Assembly (NCBI RefSeq): GCF_016653115.1
Contig: NZ_NHRX01000032.1
Span: 1 to 64,000 of the forward strand
Origin: Rhodocyclus purpureus
GTDB taxonomy: Bacteria > Pseudomonadota > Gammaproteobacteria > Burkholderiales > Rhodocyclaceae
Direction: 5' to 3'
Length of the DNA: 64,000 bases
This document shows positions 16,793 through 24,630 of the stretch, in pieces. The notes under the pieces are model-generated. The model worked only from the letters and a program-made list of their open reading frames with translations. It searched no databases and was not told where the DNA came from. Each line of letters opens with the position of its first letter. Within the stretch, counting starts at the first letter, position 1. The position numbers were made by a program, and so were the translations under genes.

Positions 16793-19360
16793 ATGTGCAG
16801 TGATTCCCGCTCGTCCCGGAAAGCTCGCGCCGCGCTGGTGACAGCGTTTTGTCTCATCCTTGCCTCGTTCTCGCTGGCCGGCAGCGCGGCCGCCGCGAGC
16901 GACTGCTCGGCCTTCGCGACGCCGCCTTACTTCGCGCGAGCGGTGCCGCCTCCTCCCGCGCCCGGCAACAGCCGCGGGCTCACGCATGAGCAGATCAATG
17001 AGTATCTCACCGACCTCGACAAGGCCAGCGACCGGGTCGTGACCGGGGTCGCCGGCAAGTCGGTCGAGGGGCGTGACCTGATGTACGCGATCGTCGGACG
17101 CGAGGGCAAGGTGACCGCGCGGGCGCTGGCTTCGCTGCGTTCGGCCGCCCAGGACCTGATGAACCCGGACACGCCGGCAGCGGTCGCCGAGTTGCTCGCC
17201 GGCAGCACTCCTCTGATCCTCTGGGTCAGTGGCAACCTGCACGGCAACGAGGAGAGCGGTGCCGACGCGGCGTTGCGCGTGCTCCACGAACTCGCGGCTC
17301 GTGACGATTGCGCTGCCAGCACCATTCTCGACAACGCCGTCGTCGTCGTCCTGCCCGCGCAGAACCCTGACGGTCGCGAAGCCAACACACGCCGCAACCA
17401 CTACGGCTTCGACCTGAACCAGGATGGCTTCGCGCGCACCCAGCCGGAAACCGACGGCAGGCTCGAACTGATGCGCCTCTACCCGCCGATGCTCGCCATC
17501 GACGCCCACGAGATGGGCAGCCAGGGCTATTTCTTCCCACCGACCGCCGACCCAACCTATCATGAACTGCCGACCCGCGCCTTCGGCTGGGTCGGGCGCA
17601 TCTACGGGCCCGCGCTGGCCACCGAGTTCGAGCGTCAGAAGATGTCCTATTTCAACGGCGCCCCGTACGATCTCTTCGCCGTCGAATACGGCGACACCGT
17701 TCCGGCGGTAGGCTTCCACGCCGCCGGAATGACCTTCGAGAAATACAACGGCGCCGCGATCGCCGAGCGCAGCCACGCACACTATGTCGCGATGTGGACC
17801 GCGCTCTTCGCCGGTGCCGGCCAGCGAACGGAAATCGTCGGCGAATGGCGCAAGTCGTTCACGGAGGCGAGGGAGCAGGGGCTGGCCGGAACCCTGGCGG
17901 CGCCGCCCGAGTATTACGCCGTAAGGAAACCGTACAAGACGGTTCCCGGGATGGTGGTCCGTCACTACTTCCTGCGCAACGACCCGGCGCGCAGCCGCGA
18001 GCTGGCAAGGCTCATCCGTCGCCTGCAGCGCATGGACGTGCAGGTCTGGCAACTCACCGGCAACCTCGCGGTGAGCGACTACCGGGCCTACCGCGGTGCC
18101 GGCCCGGGCAGCATCACCCTGCCGCGCGGGACCTACTGGATTCCGCTGGCGCAACGCCAGAAGCACTGGATTCAGGCGATGCTCAACGAGGACACCTACG
18201 TTTCCGTTTCGACCAGCTACGACGTCACCGCCTGGAGCAATCCGCTGCTGATGAACCTCGACGGCGGCTACTCGGGCAAGGACCTGTTTCCCGACGCCAA
18301 GCTGGTTGCCGCGCTGGCTGAACCCGCTCCCCCGGTGCCGAGCGGCAGCCTGCCGCGGATCGGGCTGTTCGAGATTCCCGGCGGTGCGAGTGGGTTTGTG
18401 GCTGCCGGATCGATCCGCTACCTGTTCGATCGCGTCTGGCAGCTTCCGTACACGCCCGTCACCGCCGAAAACATCAGGAACGACGGTCTCGTGAGACTGG
18501 GGATCCAGGTGCTGCTGGTGCCCGACGGCTACGCCAACGCCGGCAAGCAGGCGCTCCGCAGCCAGGGACTGAAGGCGATCGCCGACTGGGTGAGCAAGGC
18601 CGGCGGTCGCTACGTCGGCTACGGCGGCGGCAGCGAGCTGGCGGTCGCCGCCGGGGTATCGACCGCGATCCTCAAGTCCTCGTCGACATCGGCGTACGGA
18701 ACGCTGATCCGCGCCAGGCTCAAGGCGTGCAGTCCTCTCGCCGCCGGCATCCCCGCGCTGCCGCCGGACTGTTCGGCAGACCCGAACGCGACCACTCCCT
18801 TGTGGCTGATGTACGCCGACGACGAGATCATGAGCCCCGGCCTCGGCAACACCGCGGCCTTCTTCCCGGCGGGCGACCTGGTCGGCGAGACATCGGGCCA
18901 GTCGATCGGCGTCGACGAATTGCGCGGCAGCGCGGCGATCATCGACGAGCCGATCGGGACCGGACGCAGCATCGTCTTTTCCTTCGATCCCAATTTCCGC
19001 GCCTGGACCGACGGGACGCAGCGCGTCCTCTGGAACGCCTTGTTCGCCCAATACCCGAGCGCGGGCGTGCTCGCCGCCGAGCCTGGCAGCGCGGCCGTCG
19101 CGCGCGCGAGACAGGCGGCCAGCCAACTGCCGGATGTCGGCAAGGCGATCCGCATCACCGTCCGCCCGGAGGACGCCGACGCGACACGCGCCTTGCTGGT
19201 GAAATACGGTGCCGAGTTCAAGGAATTGCGCAAACCCGAACGCACGGTCTTCATGATCGAGAATCGCAAGGGCCTGTCGCGGGAGGAACATCCCTTCGCG
19301 ATGGACCTCACGCGCGAGCTGAGGCGGCAGATCACGCCGATTTCATTCAGCATGCCGTAG
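16793..19360 (+). CDS. Secreted M14 family zinc carboxypeptidase
   Basis: This 855-aa protein starts at an ATG preceded by AGGAGA and has a signal peptide (AALVTAFCLILASFSLAGSA, cleavage after AAA). The M14 zinc site is visible: HGNEES (His and Glu of H-x-x-E), then NPDGREANTRRNHYGFDLNQD, and the third ligand in AIDAHEMG. The catalytic domain occupies roughly residues 55-340. A long C-terminal part resembles a glutamine amidotransferase-like fold seen in large M14 proteins (GLKAIADWVSKAGGRYVGYGG). It probably acts in the periplasm on peptides; the substrate is unknown. It is monocistronic and convergent with the exporter operon. Confidence 0.88.
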   Translation: MCSDSRSSRKARAALVTAFCLILASFSLAGSAAAASDCSAFATPPYFARAVPPPPAPGNSRGLTHEQINEYLTDLDKASDRVVTGVAGKSVEGRDLMYAIVGREGKVTARALASLRSAAQDLMNPDTPAAVAELLAGSTPLILWVSGNLHGNEESGADAALRVLHELAARDDCAASTILDNAVVVVLPAQNPDGREANTRRNHYGFDLNQDGFARTQPETDGRLELMRLYPPMLAIDAHEMGSQGYFFPPTADPTYHELPTRAFGWVGRIYGPALATEFERQKMSYFNGAPYDLFAVEYGDTVPAVGFHAAGMTFEKYNGAAIAERSHAHYVAMWTALFAGAGQRTEIVGEWRKSFTEAREQGLAGTLAAPPEYYAVRKPYKTVPGMVVRHYFLRNDPARSRELARLIRRLQRMDVQVWQLTGNLAVSDYRAYRGAGPGSITLPRGTYWIPLAQRQKHWIQAMLNEDTYVSVSTSYDVTAWSNPLLMNLDGGYSGKDLFPDAKLVAALAEPAPPVPSGSLPRIGLFEIPGGASGFVAAGSIRYLFDRVWQLPYTPVTAENIRNDGLVRLGIQVLLVPDGYANAGKQALRSQGLKAIADWVSKAGGRYVGYGGGSELAVAAGVSTAILKSSSTSAYGTLIRARLKACSPLAAGIPALPPDCSADPNATTPLWLMYADDEIMSPGLGNTAAFFPAGDLVGETSGQSIGVDELRGSAAIIDEPIGTGRSIVFSFDPNFRAWTDGTQRVLWNALFAQYPSAGVLAAEPGSAAVARARQAASQLPDVGKAIRITVRPEDADATRALLVKYGAEFKELRKPERTVFMIENRKGLSREEHPFAMDLTRELRRQITPISFSMP

Positions 19361-19426
19361 CCGCACGGGGAACTCGATCGCGACGCTCCGCTGCCAGCGA
19401 AGGCGCGTGGCGCGGAGCCGGCCTGC

Positions 19427-20536
19427 TCAGTACATCCGGTGCCTGAACAGCCAGCTCGCCAGCGCCAGCGAGCAGGTGCCGATCAGCGCCATCGGCCACA
19501 ACTGCGCGGTGAGCACGTCGAAACCGGCGCCTTCGAGGAAGACCTTGCGCAGGATGATGAGGAAGTAGCGCAGGGGGTCGATCAGGGTCACGGCCTGCAC
19601 GAACTCGGGCATGTTGGCGATCGGCGTCGCGAAGCCCGACAGGGTGATCGCCGGCACCATGAACATGAAGGCACCGAGCAGGCCCTGCTGCTGGGTGACC
19701 GCGAGCGAGGAGATAAGCAGGCCGACGCCGACGCCCGAGAGCAGGAACAGCGCGAGGCCGGCGTAGAGCGCCGTCAGGCTGCCACGCAGCGGCACCTCGA
19801 ACCACAAGACCGTGATCAGCAAGATCACCGTTCCCTGCACCATCCCGATCAGGAAGCCCGGCAGCGCCTTGCCGAGCAGGATCTCGCCGGGACGCAGCGG
19901 CGTCACCAGCAACTGGTCGAAGGTGCCCTGTTCGCGTTCGCGCGCGACGGTCATCGCCGTCACCATGATCGTCGTCACCAGCGCCAGCATGCCGATGATT
20001 CCGGGGATGAAATACCAGTGGCTGTCGAGGTTCGGGTTGAACCAGGCGCGCACTTCCAGGCGGGCCGGCATCTCGGGCTGCCCGCGCGCTTCGATCCAGT
20101 CCTCGTTGAAGCGGTTCACGATGCTGTTCACGTAGTTGGTCGCGATCATCGCCGTGTTCGAGTTGCGCCCGTCGACGATCAGCTGCACGGGCGCGGAATC
20201 GCCCGACAACAGGTCGGCGGAAAAGCGCTGGCCGATGCGCACGACCAGCATCGCCTGCCGGCTGTCGATCAGCGGCGCAATCTGGCTGTCGTCGGTGATC
20301 GTCGCGACGCGGCGGAAGGCCGGCGCGCCGACGAAGGTGGCCTCGAAATCGCGCGAGATCGCGCCGCGATCCTGGTTGTACACGGCGAAGGGGATCTCCT
20401 TCAGCTCGAAGCTGGCGGCGTAGCCGAAGACGATCAGCTGGATCAGGGGTGGCACGACCAGCACCGAGCGGCTGCGCGGATCCTTCAGGAGCGCGAGGAA
20501 TTCCTTGACGATGAGCGCGAGGATGCGGGTCCACAT
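19427..20536 (-). CDS. ybhR: ABC-2 type transporter permease (YbhR-like)
   Basis: This 369-aa protein begins MWTRILALIVKEFLALLKDP, with one N-terminal membrane helix, a large periplasmic domain and five C-terminal helices, the standard ABC-2 exporter layout. The conserved REREQGTFDQLLVTPLRPGE intracellular motif is present. It is the last gene of the exporter operon, 5 nt after the sister permease. The two permeases are alike and probably form a heterodimer with the double ATPase upstream. By analogy with YbhGFSR it would expel hydrophobic or cationic compounds. Confidence 0.88.
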   Translation of the reverse strand: MWTRILALIVKEFLALLKDPRSRSVLVVPPLIQLIVFGYAASFELKEIPFAVYNQDRGAISRDFEATFVGAPAFRRVATITDDSQIAPLIDSRQAMLVVRIGQRFSADLLSGDSAPVQLIVDGRNSNTAMIATNYVNSIVNRFNEDWIEARGQPEMPARLEVRAWFNPNLDSHWYFIPGIIGMLALVTTIMVTAMTVAREREQGTFDQLLVTPLRPGEILLGKALPGFLIGMVQGTVILLITVLWFEVPLRGSLTALYAGLALFLLSGVGVGLLISSLAVTQQQGLLGAFMFMVPAITLSGFATPIANMPEFVQAVTLIDPLRYFLIILRKVFLEGAGFDVLTAQLWPMALIGTCSLALASWLFRHRMY

Positions 20537-20541
20537 CACGA

Positions 20542-21687
20542 TCACTCCAGCCGTTTCTTCGACTTGCGCCAGGTGATGCCGAGGAAGATCACCGCCATCA
20601 GCACCAGCGCCAGCGCGTTCGGCAGCACCACGGCCCAGACGTCGCCGGCGAGGAACAGGGTCTGCACGATGGAGACGAAGTAACGCGCGACGACGAGGTG
20701 CGTCACCGCCTGGATCGGCGCCGGCATGCTGTCGATGTCGAAGATGAAGCCCGAGAGCAGGAAGGCCGGCAGGAAGGTGCCGATGATCGCGATCTGGCCG
20801 GCGACGAACTGGCTGCGCGAGACCGTCGAGATGGTCAGCCCCATGCCGAGCGCCGCCAGCAGGAACAGCGAGGCACAGGTCCACAGCAGCCAGAACGAGC
20901 CGCGCAGCGGCACCTCGAACAGCCAGACGGCAAGCGCGACGGTGAGCAGCATGCCGCCGGTGCCGAGCGTGAAGTAAGCGACGATCTTACCGAGCAGGAT
21001 CTCGCTCATGCTCACCGGCGTCACCAGGAGCGCTTCGAGCGTCCCGCGCTCCCACTCGCGCGCCATCACCAGCGCGGTGAGCAACGCGCCGATCAGGGTC
21101 ATGATGATCGCGACCAGCCCCGGCACCAGGAAGTTGCGGCTCTTCAGCTCGCTGTTGAACCAGATGCGCTGTTCGAGTTGCACCGGCACCTTCATGTCGA
21201 CGCCCAGGCTGGCCGCGCGCCGCATCAGCCAGTTGCCCCAGGCGCCCTCGACATAGCCCTGGTTCAGGCGGGCGGTATTGGCGTCGACACCGTTGACGAT
21301 CAGCTGGATCGGCGCGCCGTCGCTGCGGCGCAGTTCCTCGCCGAAGTTGGCACGCAGGCGGACGATCGCGTTGACCTTGCCCCTGCGCAGCGCCTGCTCG
21401 GCTTCCGGCATCGTCGGGAGCGTCTTGAGCGCGAAATAGTGGCTGCCCGCCAGGCTGCTGCGGAAGTCTTCCGTGTCGGCCCCGGGCTGCTCGGCGACGA
21501 AGGCGACCGGGACATGGTCGGCGTCGAGCGAGACGCCGTAGCCGAACAGCAGCAGCAGGAACAGCGGCATCAGGAAGGCGATCGCGATGCTGCTCGGGTC
21601 GCGGACGATCTGCAGGAATTCCTTCCTCACCAGCGCCGAGACGCGCATCACCCGGGGTCGGCGCAGCCAGTCGCGCAGTCGCTTCAT
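20542..21687 (-). CDS. ybhS: ABC-2 type transporter permease (YbhS-like)
   Basis: This 381-aa permease overlaps the ATPase stop by ATGA. An N-terminal cytoplasmic segment (VSALVRKEFLQIVRDPSS) precedes the first membrane helix (AIAFLMPLFLLLLFGYGV), a periplasmic domain, and five C-terminal helices including MTLIGALLTALVMAREWERG. The motif REWERGTLEALLVTPVSMSE corresponds to the coupling region of ABC-2 permeases. It pairs with the downstream permease. Confidence 0.88.
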   Translation of the reverse strand: MKRLRDWLRRPRVMRVSALVRKEFLQIVRDPSSIAIAFLMPLFLLLLFGYGVSLDADHVPVAFVAEQPGADTEDFRSSLAGSHYFALKTLPTMPEAEQALRRGKVNAIVRLRANFGEELRRSDGAPIQLIVNGVDANTARLNQGYVEGAWGNWLMRRAASLGVDMKVPVQLEQRIWFNSELKSRNFLVPGLVAIIMTLIGALLTALVMAREWERGTLEALLVTPVSMSEILLGKIVAYFTLGTGGMLLTVALAVWLFEVPLRGSFWLLWTCASLFLLAALGMGLTISTVSRSQFVAGQIAIIGTFLPAFLLSGFIFDIDSMPAPIQAVTHLVVARYFVSIVQTLFLAGDVWAVVLPNALALVLMAVIFLGITWRKSKKRLE

Positions 21688-23492
21688 GCGGCCTCCTCGA
21701 CCTGGCGGATGAACGCCTCTTCCATGCTCGGGTCGGGATGCCCGGGCGAGCGCGCGCCGGCCTTGATCGCGGCCGGTTCGCCCATGGTCAGGATGCGACC
21801 GGCGGCCATGATCAGCAGCCGGTCGCAGTATTCGGCCTCCTCCATGAAATGCGTCGTCACCAGCACGGTGACGCCGGCGACCGCGAGTGCGTTGATGCGC
21901 TGCCAGAACTCGCGCCGCGCCAGCGGGTCGACGCCGGAGGTCGGTTCGTCGAGGAAGAGGATTTCGGGCTCGTGCATCAGCGCGCAGGCCATCGCCAGGC
22001 GCTGCTTGTAGCCGAGCGGCAGTTCGCCGGCGAGCTGCTCGCGGTAACGCGCGAGGTCGAACTCGGCTTCCGCCCAGGCCAGCCGCTCGGCGCGCTTCTC
22101 GCCGTCGAGCCCGTAGGCCTTGGCGAAGAAGACGAGGTTCTGTCCGACCGAGAGGTTGCCGTACTGCGAGAACTTCTGCGCCATGTAGCCGATGCGCGCG
22201 CGCGCCGACGCCGCCGCATGGCGCAGGTCGTGGCCGGCGACCTCGACATGGCCGGCGGAAGCCGGCAGCAGGCCGCAGAGGATGCGGAAGGTGGTCGACT
22301 TGCCGGCGCCGTTGGCACCGAGCAGCCCGAAGATCTCGCCGCGACGGACTTCGAAGCTGACGCCGGCGACGGCCTGGAAGTCGCCGAAGCGGCGGACGAG
22401 CTCGCGCACGTGGATGACCGCCGGGGATTCGTGGCCGTCAGCGTCGCGCGCCACGTCGGGATCCTGTGGGAGCGCCGTAAGGCGCGAAGGATCGACCGCC
22501 GAATTCGCGGCTGCCGCAGCTCCCACGGGGATCGGATCCTGCGCGCCGGCGCCGGGTTCGCGCAGCAGGTCGATGACGTAGTCCTCGAAGCGTGGCGGTA
22601 CCGGCGTGATCGTCGCACCCTCGCCGGCGAGCAGCGTGCCGAGGGCATCCGGGATCTGCGTTCCCTCGCTCACCAGCCGGATGCGCTCGCCCTGGACCAG
22701 CGCATCGACGACGCCGTGGGTACGCGCCAGCCGCATCTGCAGGTCACGCTTGCCCCTCCCGGCCGCCGTGATCGACCAGGTCCGGCCGGCCATGCGCGCG
22801 CTCATCGCTCCCGGCGGGCCCTGGTCGAGGATCCTGCCTTGGTGCAGGACGATAACCTCGCTGCAACGCTCGGCCTCGTCGAGGTAGGCGGTCGACAGGA
22901 GCACGCTCATCCCCTCTTCGCCGACCAGCCGGTCGACGATCGCCCACAGTTCGCGCCGCGAAACGGGGTCCACGCCGACGGTCGGTTCGTCGAGCAGCAG
23001 CAGGCGCGGCGGACGCACCAGCGTGCAGGCGAGGCCGAGCTTCTGCTTCATCCCGCCCGACAGGCGGCCGGCCAGCCGGTCGACGAAAGGCGCCAGCCCG
23101 GTCATGTGCATCAGCTCGGCATAGCGCTCGCTGCGCACCGCCTTCGGCACGCCCTGCAGGTCGGCGTAGAGGTCGAGGTTTTCCTGCGCGGAGAGGTCCT
23201 CGTAGAGCCCGAAGCGCTGCGGCATGTAACCGAGCGCGGCCTGCACCGCCAGCGAATCGCGCGTCGAATCGAGTCCGAGCGCCTGTACGCTGCCCGCGTC
23301 GGGGACGAGCAGGCCGGCGGCGAGCCGCATCAGCGTCGTCTTGCCGGCGCCGTCGGGACCGATCAGCCCGGTGACGGCGCCGGGGCGGATCGCGAAGCTC
23401 ACTGCCTTGAGCGCCTCGCTGCGCTGGGTGCCGCTGACGAAGGTCTTGGTCAGACTCTCGGCGACGAGGACCGGAAGGGCAAGGTCAGACAT
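21684..23492 (-). CDS. ybhF: Fused double ATP-binding ABC transporter protein (YbhF-like)
   Basis: This 602-aa protein contains two nucleotide-binding domains. The first has Walker A GPDGAGKTT, signature LSGGMKQKL and Walker B LLLLDEPTVGVDP. The second has Walker A GANGAGKST, a degenerate signature ELPLGYKQRLAM in place of LSGGQ, and Walker B ILFLDEPTSGVDP. Tandem ATPases of this type power YbhSR-like export. The linker between the domains is Ala-rich and is encoded by a REP-like palindrome at 22460-22541. It follows the membrane fusion protein gene by 48 nt and overlaps the next permease start. Confidence 0.92.
   Translation of the reverse strand: MSDLALPVLVAESLTKTFVSGTQRSEALKAVSFAIRPGAVTGLIGPDGAGKTTLMRLAAGLLVPDAGSVQALGLDSTRDSLAVQAALGYMPQRFGLYEDLSAQENLDLYADLQGVPKAVRSERYAELMHMTGLAPFVDRLAGRLSGGMKQKLGLACTLVRPPRLLLLDEPTVGVDPVSRRELWAIVDRLVGEEGMSVLLSTAYLDEAERCSEVIVLHQGRILDQGPPGAMSARMAGRTWSITAAGRGKRDLQMRLARTHGVVDALVQGERIRLVSEGTQIPDALGTLLAGEGATITPVPPRFEDYVIDLLREPGAGAQDPIPVGAAAAANSAVDPSRLTALPQDPDVARDADGHESPAVIHVRELVRRFGDFQAVAGVSFEVRRGEIFGLLGANGAGKSTTFRILCGLLPASAGHVEVAGHDLRHAAASARARIGYMAQKFSQYGNLSVGQNLVFFAKAYGLDGEKRAERLAWAEAEFDLARYREQLAGELPLGYKQRLAMACALMHEPEILFLDEPTSGVDPLARREFWQRINALAVAGVTVLVTTHFMEEAEYCDRLLIMAAGRILTMGEPAAIKAGARSPGHPDPSMEEAFIRQVEEAA
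22460..22541. repeat. REP-like palindromic element inside the YbhF-like coding sequence
   Basis: The outer arms GTGGGAGC (22466-22473) and GCTCCCAC (22519-22526) are perfect inverted repeats, with inner arms CGCGAA and TTCGCG. GGATCCTG occurs on both sides (22460-22467 and 22534-22541). The sequence resembles dispersed GTGGGAGC-type extragenic palindromes of Pseudomonas and some betaproteobacteria. Here it is read through as an Ala-rich interdomain linker. Confidence 0.6.
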
Positions 23493-23540
23493 GGCGGGAA
23501 GGATGCACAGGCGCGTTGCGGTCCAAGGGTCGTCAGACCA

Positions 23541-24602
23541 TCAGCCGGCCGCAGCCTTTTCTGCCGGCCTCACCGCCGCTCCATCCGCGCAGGGCGAGGC
23601 CTCCGGCGAGCGCGCCGCCTGGTCGAGGCTGATCGTCACCGTCGCCGGCATGCCCTGGCGCAGTTCGTCGGCGCCAGCGCAGACATAGACGCGCGTCTGG
23701 TAGACGAGGCTGGAACGGATGTCGGCAGTTTCCACCGACTTCGGCGTGAACTCGGCGGCGGGCGAGACGTAGCCGACCCAGGCGCGGTAGGTCTTCTGCG
23801 GATGGCTGTCGGTATGCACACTGGCGCTGGCGCCGACCGGAACGCGACCGAGCTGCGTCTCGGGCAGCCAGACGCGGACCCAGAGCGGTTCGGTCAGGGC
23901 CAGCGTGAACACCGGCTTCTGCGGCGACGCCATGTCGCCGCTTTCGAGGATGCGCTTGTCGATGACGCCGGCCGACGGCGCACGCAGCTCGGTCTCGGCG
24001 ATGTCGCGGCGCAGTTGCGCGACGGCGGCTTCGGCGGCCGCGAGCGTCGCGCGGGCGCCGGCGATGTCCTCCTTGCGCGGCCCGAGTTCGACCAGGCGCG
24101 CCGTCTCCTCGGCAGCGAGGAACTGCGCGCGCGCCTTGTCGAGCGCGTAACGCGAGTTGTCGACCTGCAGCTGCGAGATGAAACCGCGCTCGGCGAGGCC
24201 CAGCTGGCGCTGGTACACCTGCTCGGCGTCCTGCACGGAAGCGCGCGCGGCGTCGCGCTGCGCACGCGCCTGGCGGATTTCTTCGGGGCGCGACCCGGCC
24301 TCGTTGCGGGCGAGCACCTGCTGCTGCGCGGCGGCCTGCGCCTCGGCCTGCTGCAGCGAGAGGCGCAGCCGTTCGCTGTCGATGCGTGCCAGCAACTGCC
24401 CGGCGCTGACCCGGTCGCCCTCCCTGACCTCGATGCCGGAAATGCGTCCGCTGGCGTTGAAGGCCAGCTCGACCTGGCGGATGTCGACGTTGCCGTTCAG
24501 CGTGATGGCCTTCGGCGCTGCGTCGTCCCTGTGCAGCCAGGCGTACCCGGCGGCAGCGACAACGACGACGGCGGCAGCGCTCAGGATGAGTTTCTTGTTC
24601 AT
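23541..24602 (-). CDS. ybhG: HlyD family membrane fusion protein (YbhG-like)
   Basis: This 353-aa protein begins MNKKLILSAAAVVVVAAAGY, a single inner-membrane anchor. A biotinyl-lipoyl half motif (GRISGIEVREGDRVSAGQLL), a long Ala/Gln-rich coiled-coil hairpin, the second lipoyl half (ETELRAPSAGVIDKRI) and a beta-barrel region follow. It would link the exporter to an outer-membrane channel. The C-terminus has several Cys-containing Ala/Pro-rich residues. It starts 28 nt after the Lon-like gene, so the chaperone and exporter genes may form one transcript. Confidence 0.9.
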   Translation of the reverse strand: MNKKLILSAAAVVVVAAAGYAWLHRDDAAPKAITLNGNVDIRQVELAFNASGRISGIEVREGDRVSAGQLLARIDSERLRLSLQQAEAQAAAQQQVLARNEAGSRPEEIRQARAQRDAARASVQDAEQVYQRQLGLAERGFISQLQVDNSRYALDKARAQFLAAEETARLVELGPRKEDIAGARATLAAAEAAVAQLRRDIAETELRAPSAGVIDKRILESGDMASPQKPVFTLALTEPLWVRVWLPETQLGRVPVGASASVHTDSHPQKTYRAWVGYVSPAAEFTPKSVETADIRSSLVYQTRVYVCAGADELRQGMPATVTISLDQAARSPEASPCADGAAVRPAEKAAAG

Positions 24603-24630
24603 GTTCAAGGTCCCCGGGTAGCCGCTACCA

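Noticed and set aside
16748-19291. 847-codon minus-strand frame opposite the M14 peptidase
   Set aside because: Antisense shadow; the + strand frame has a signal peptide and zinc-binding motifs.
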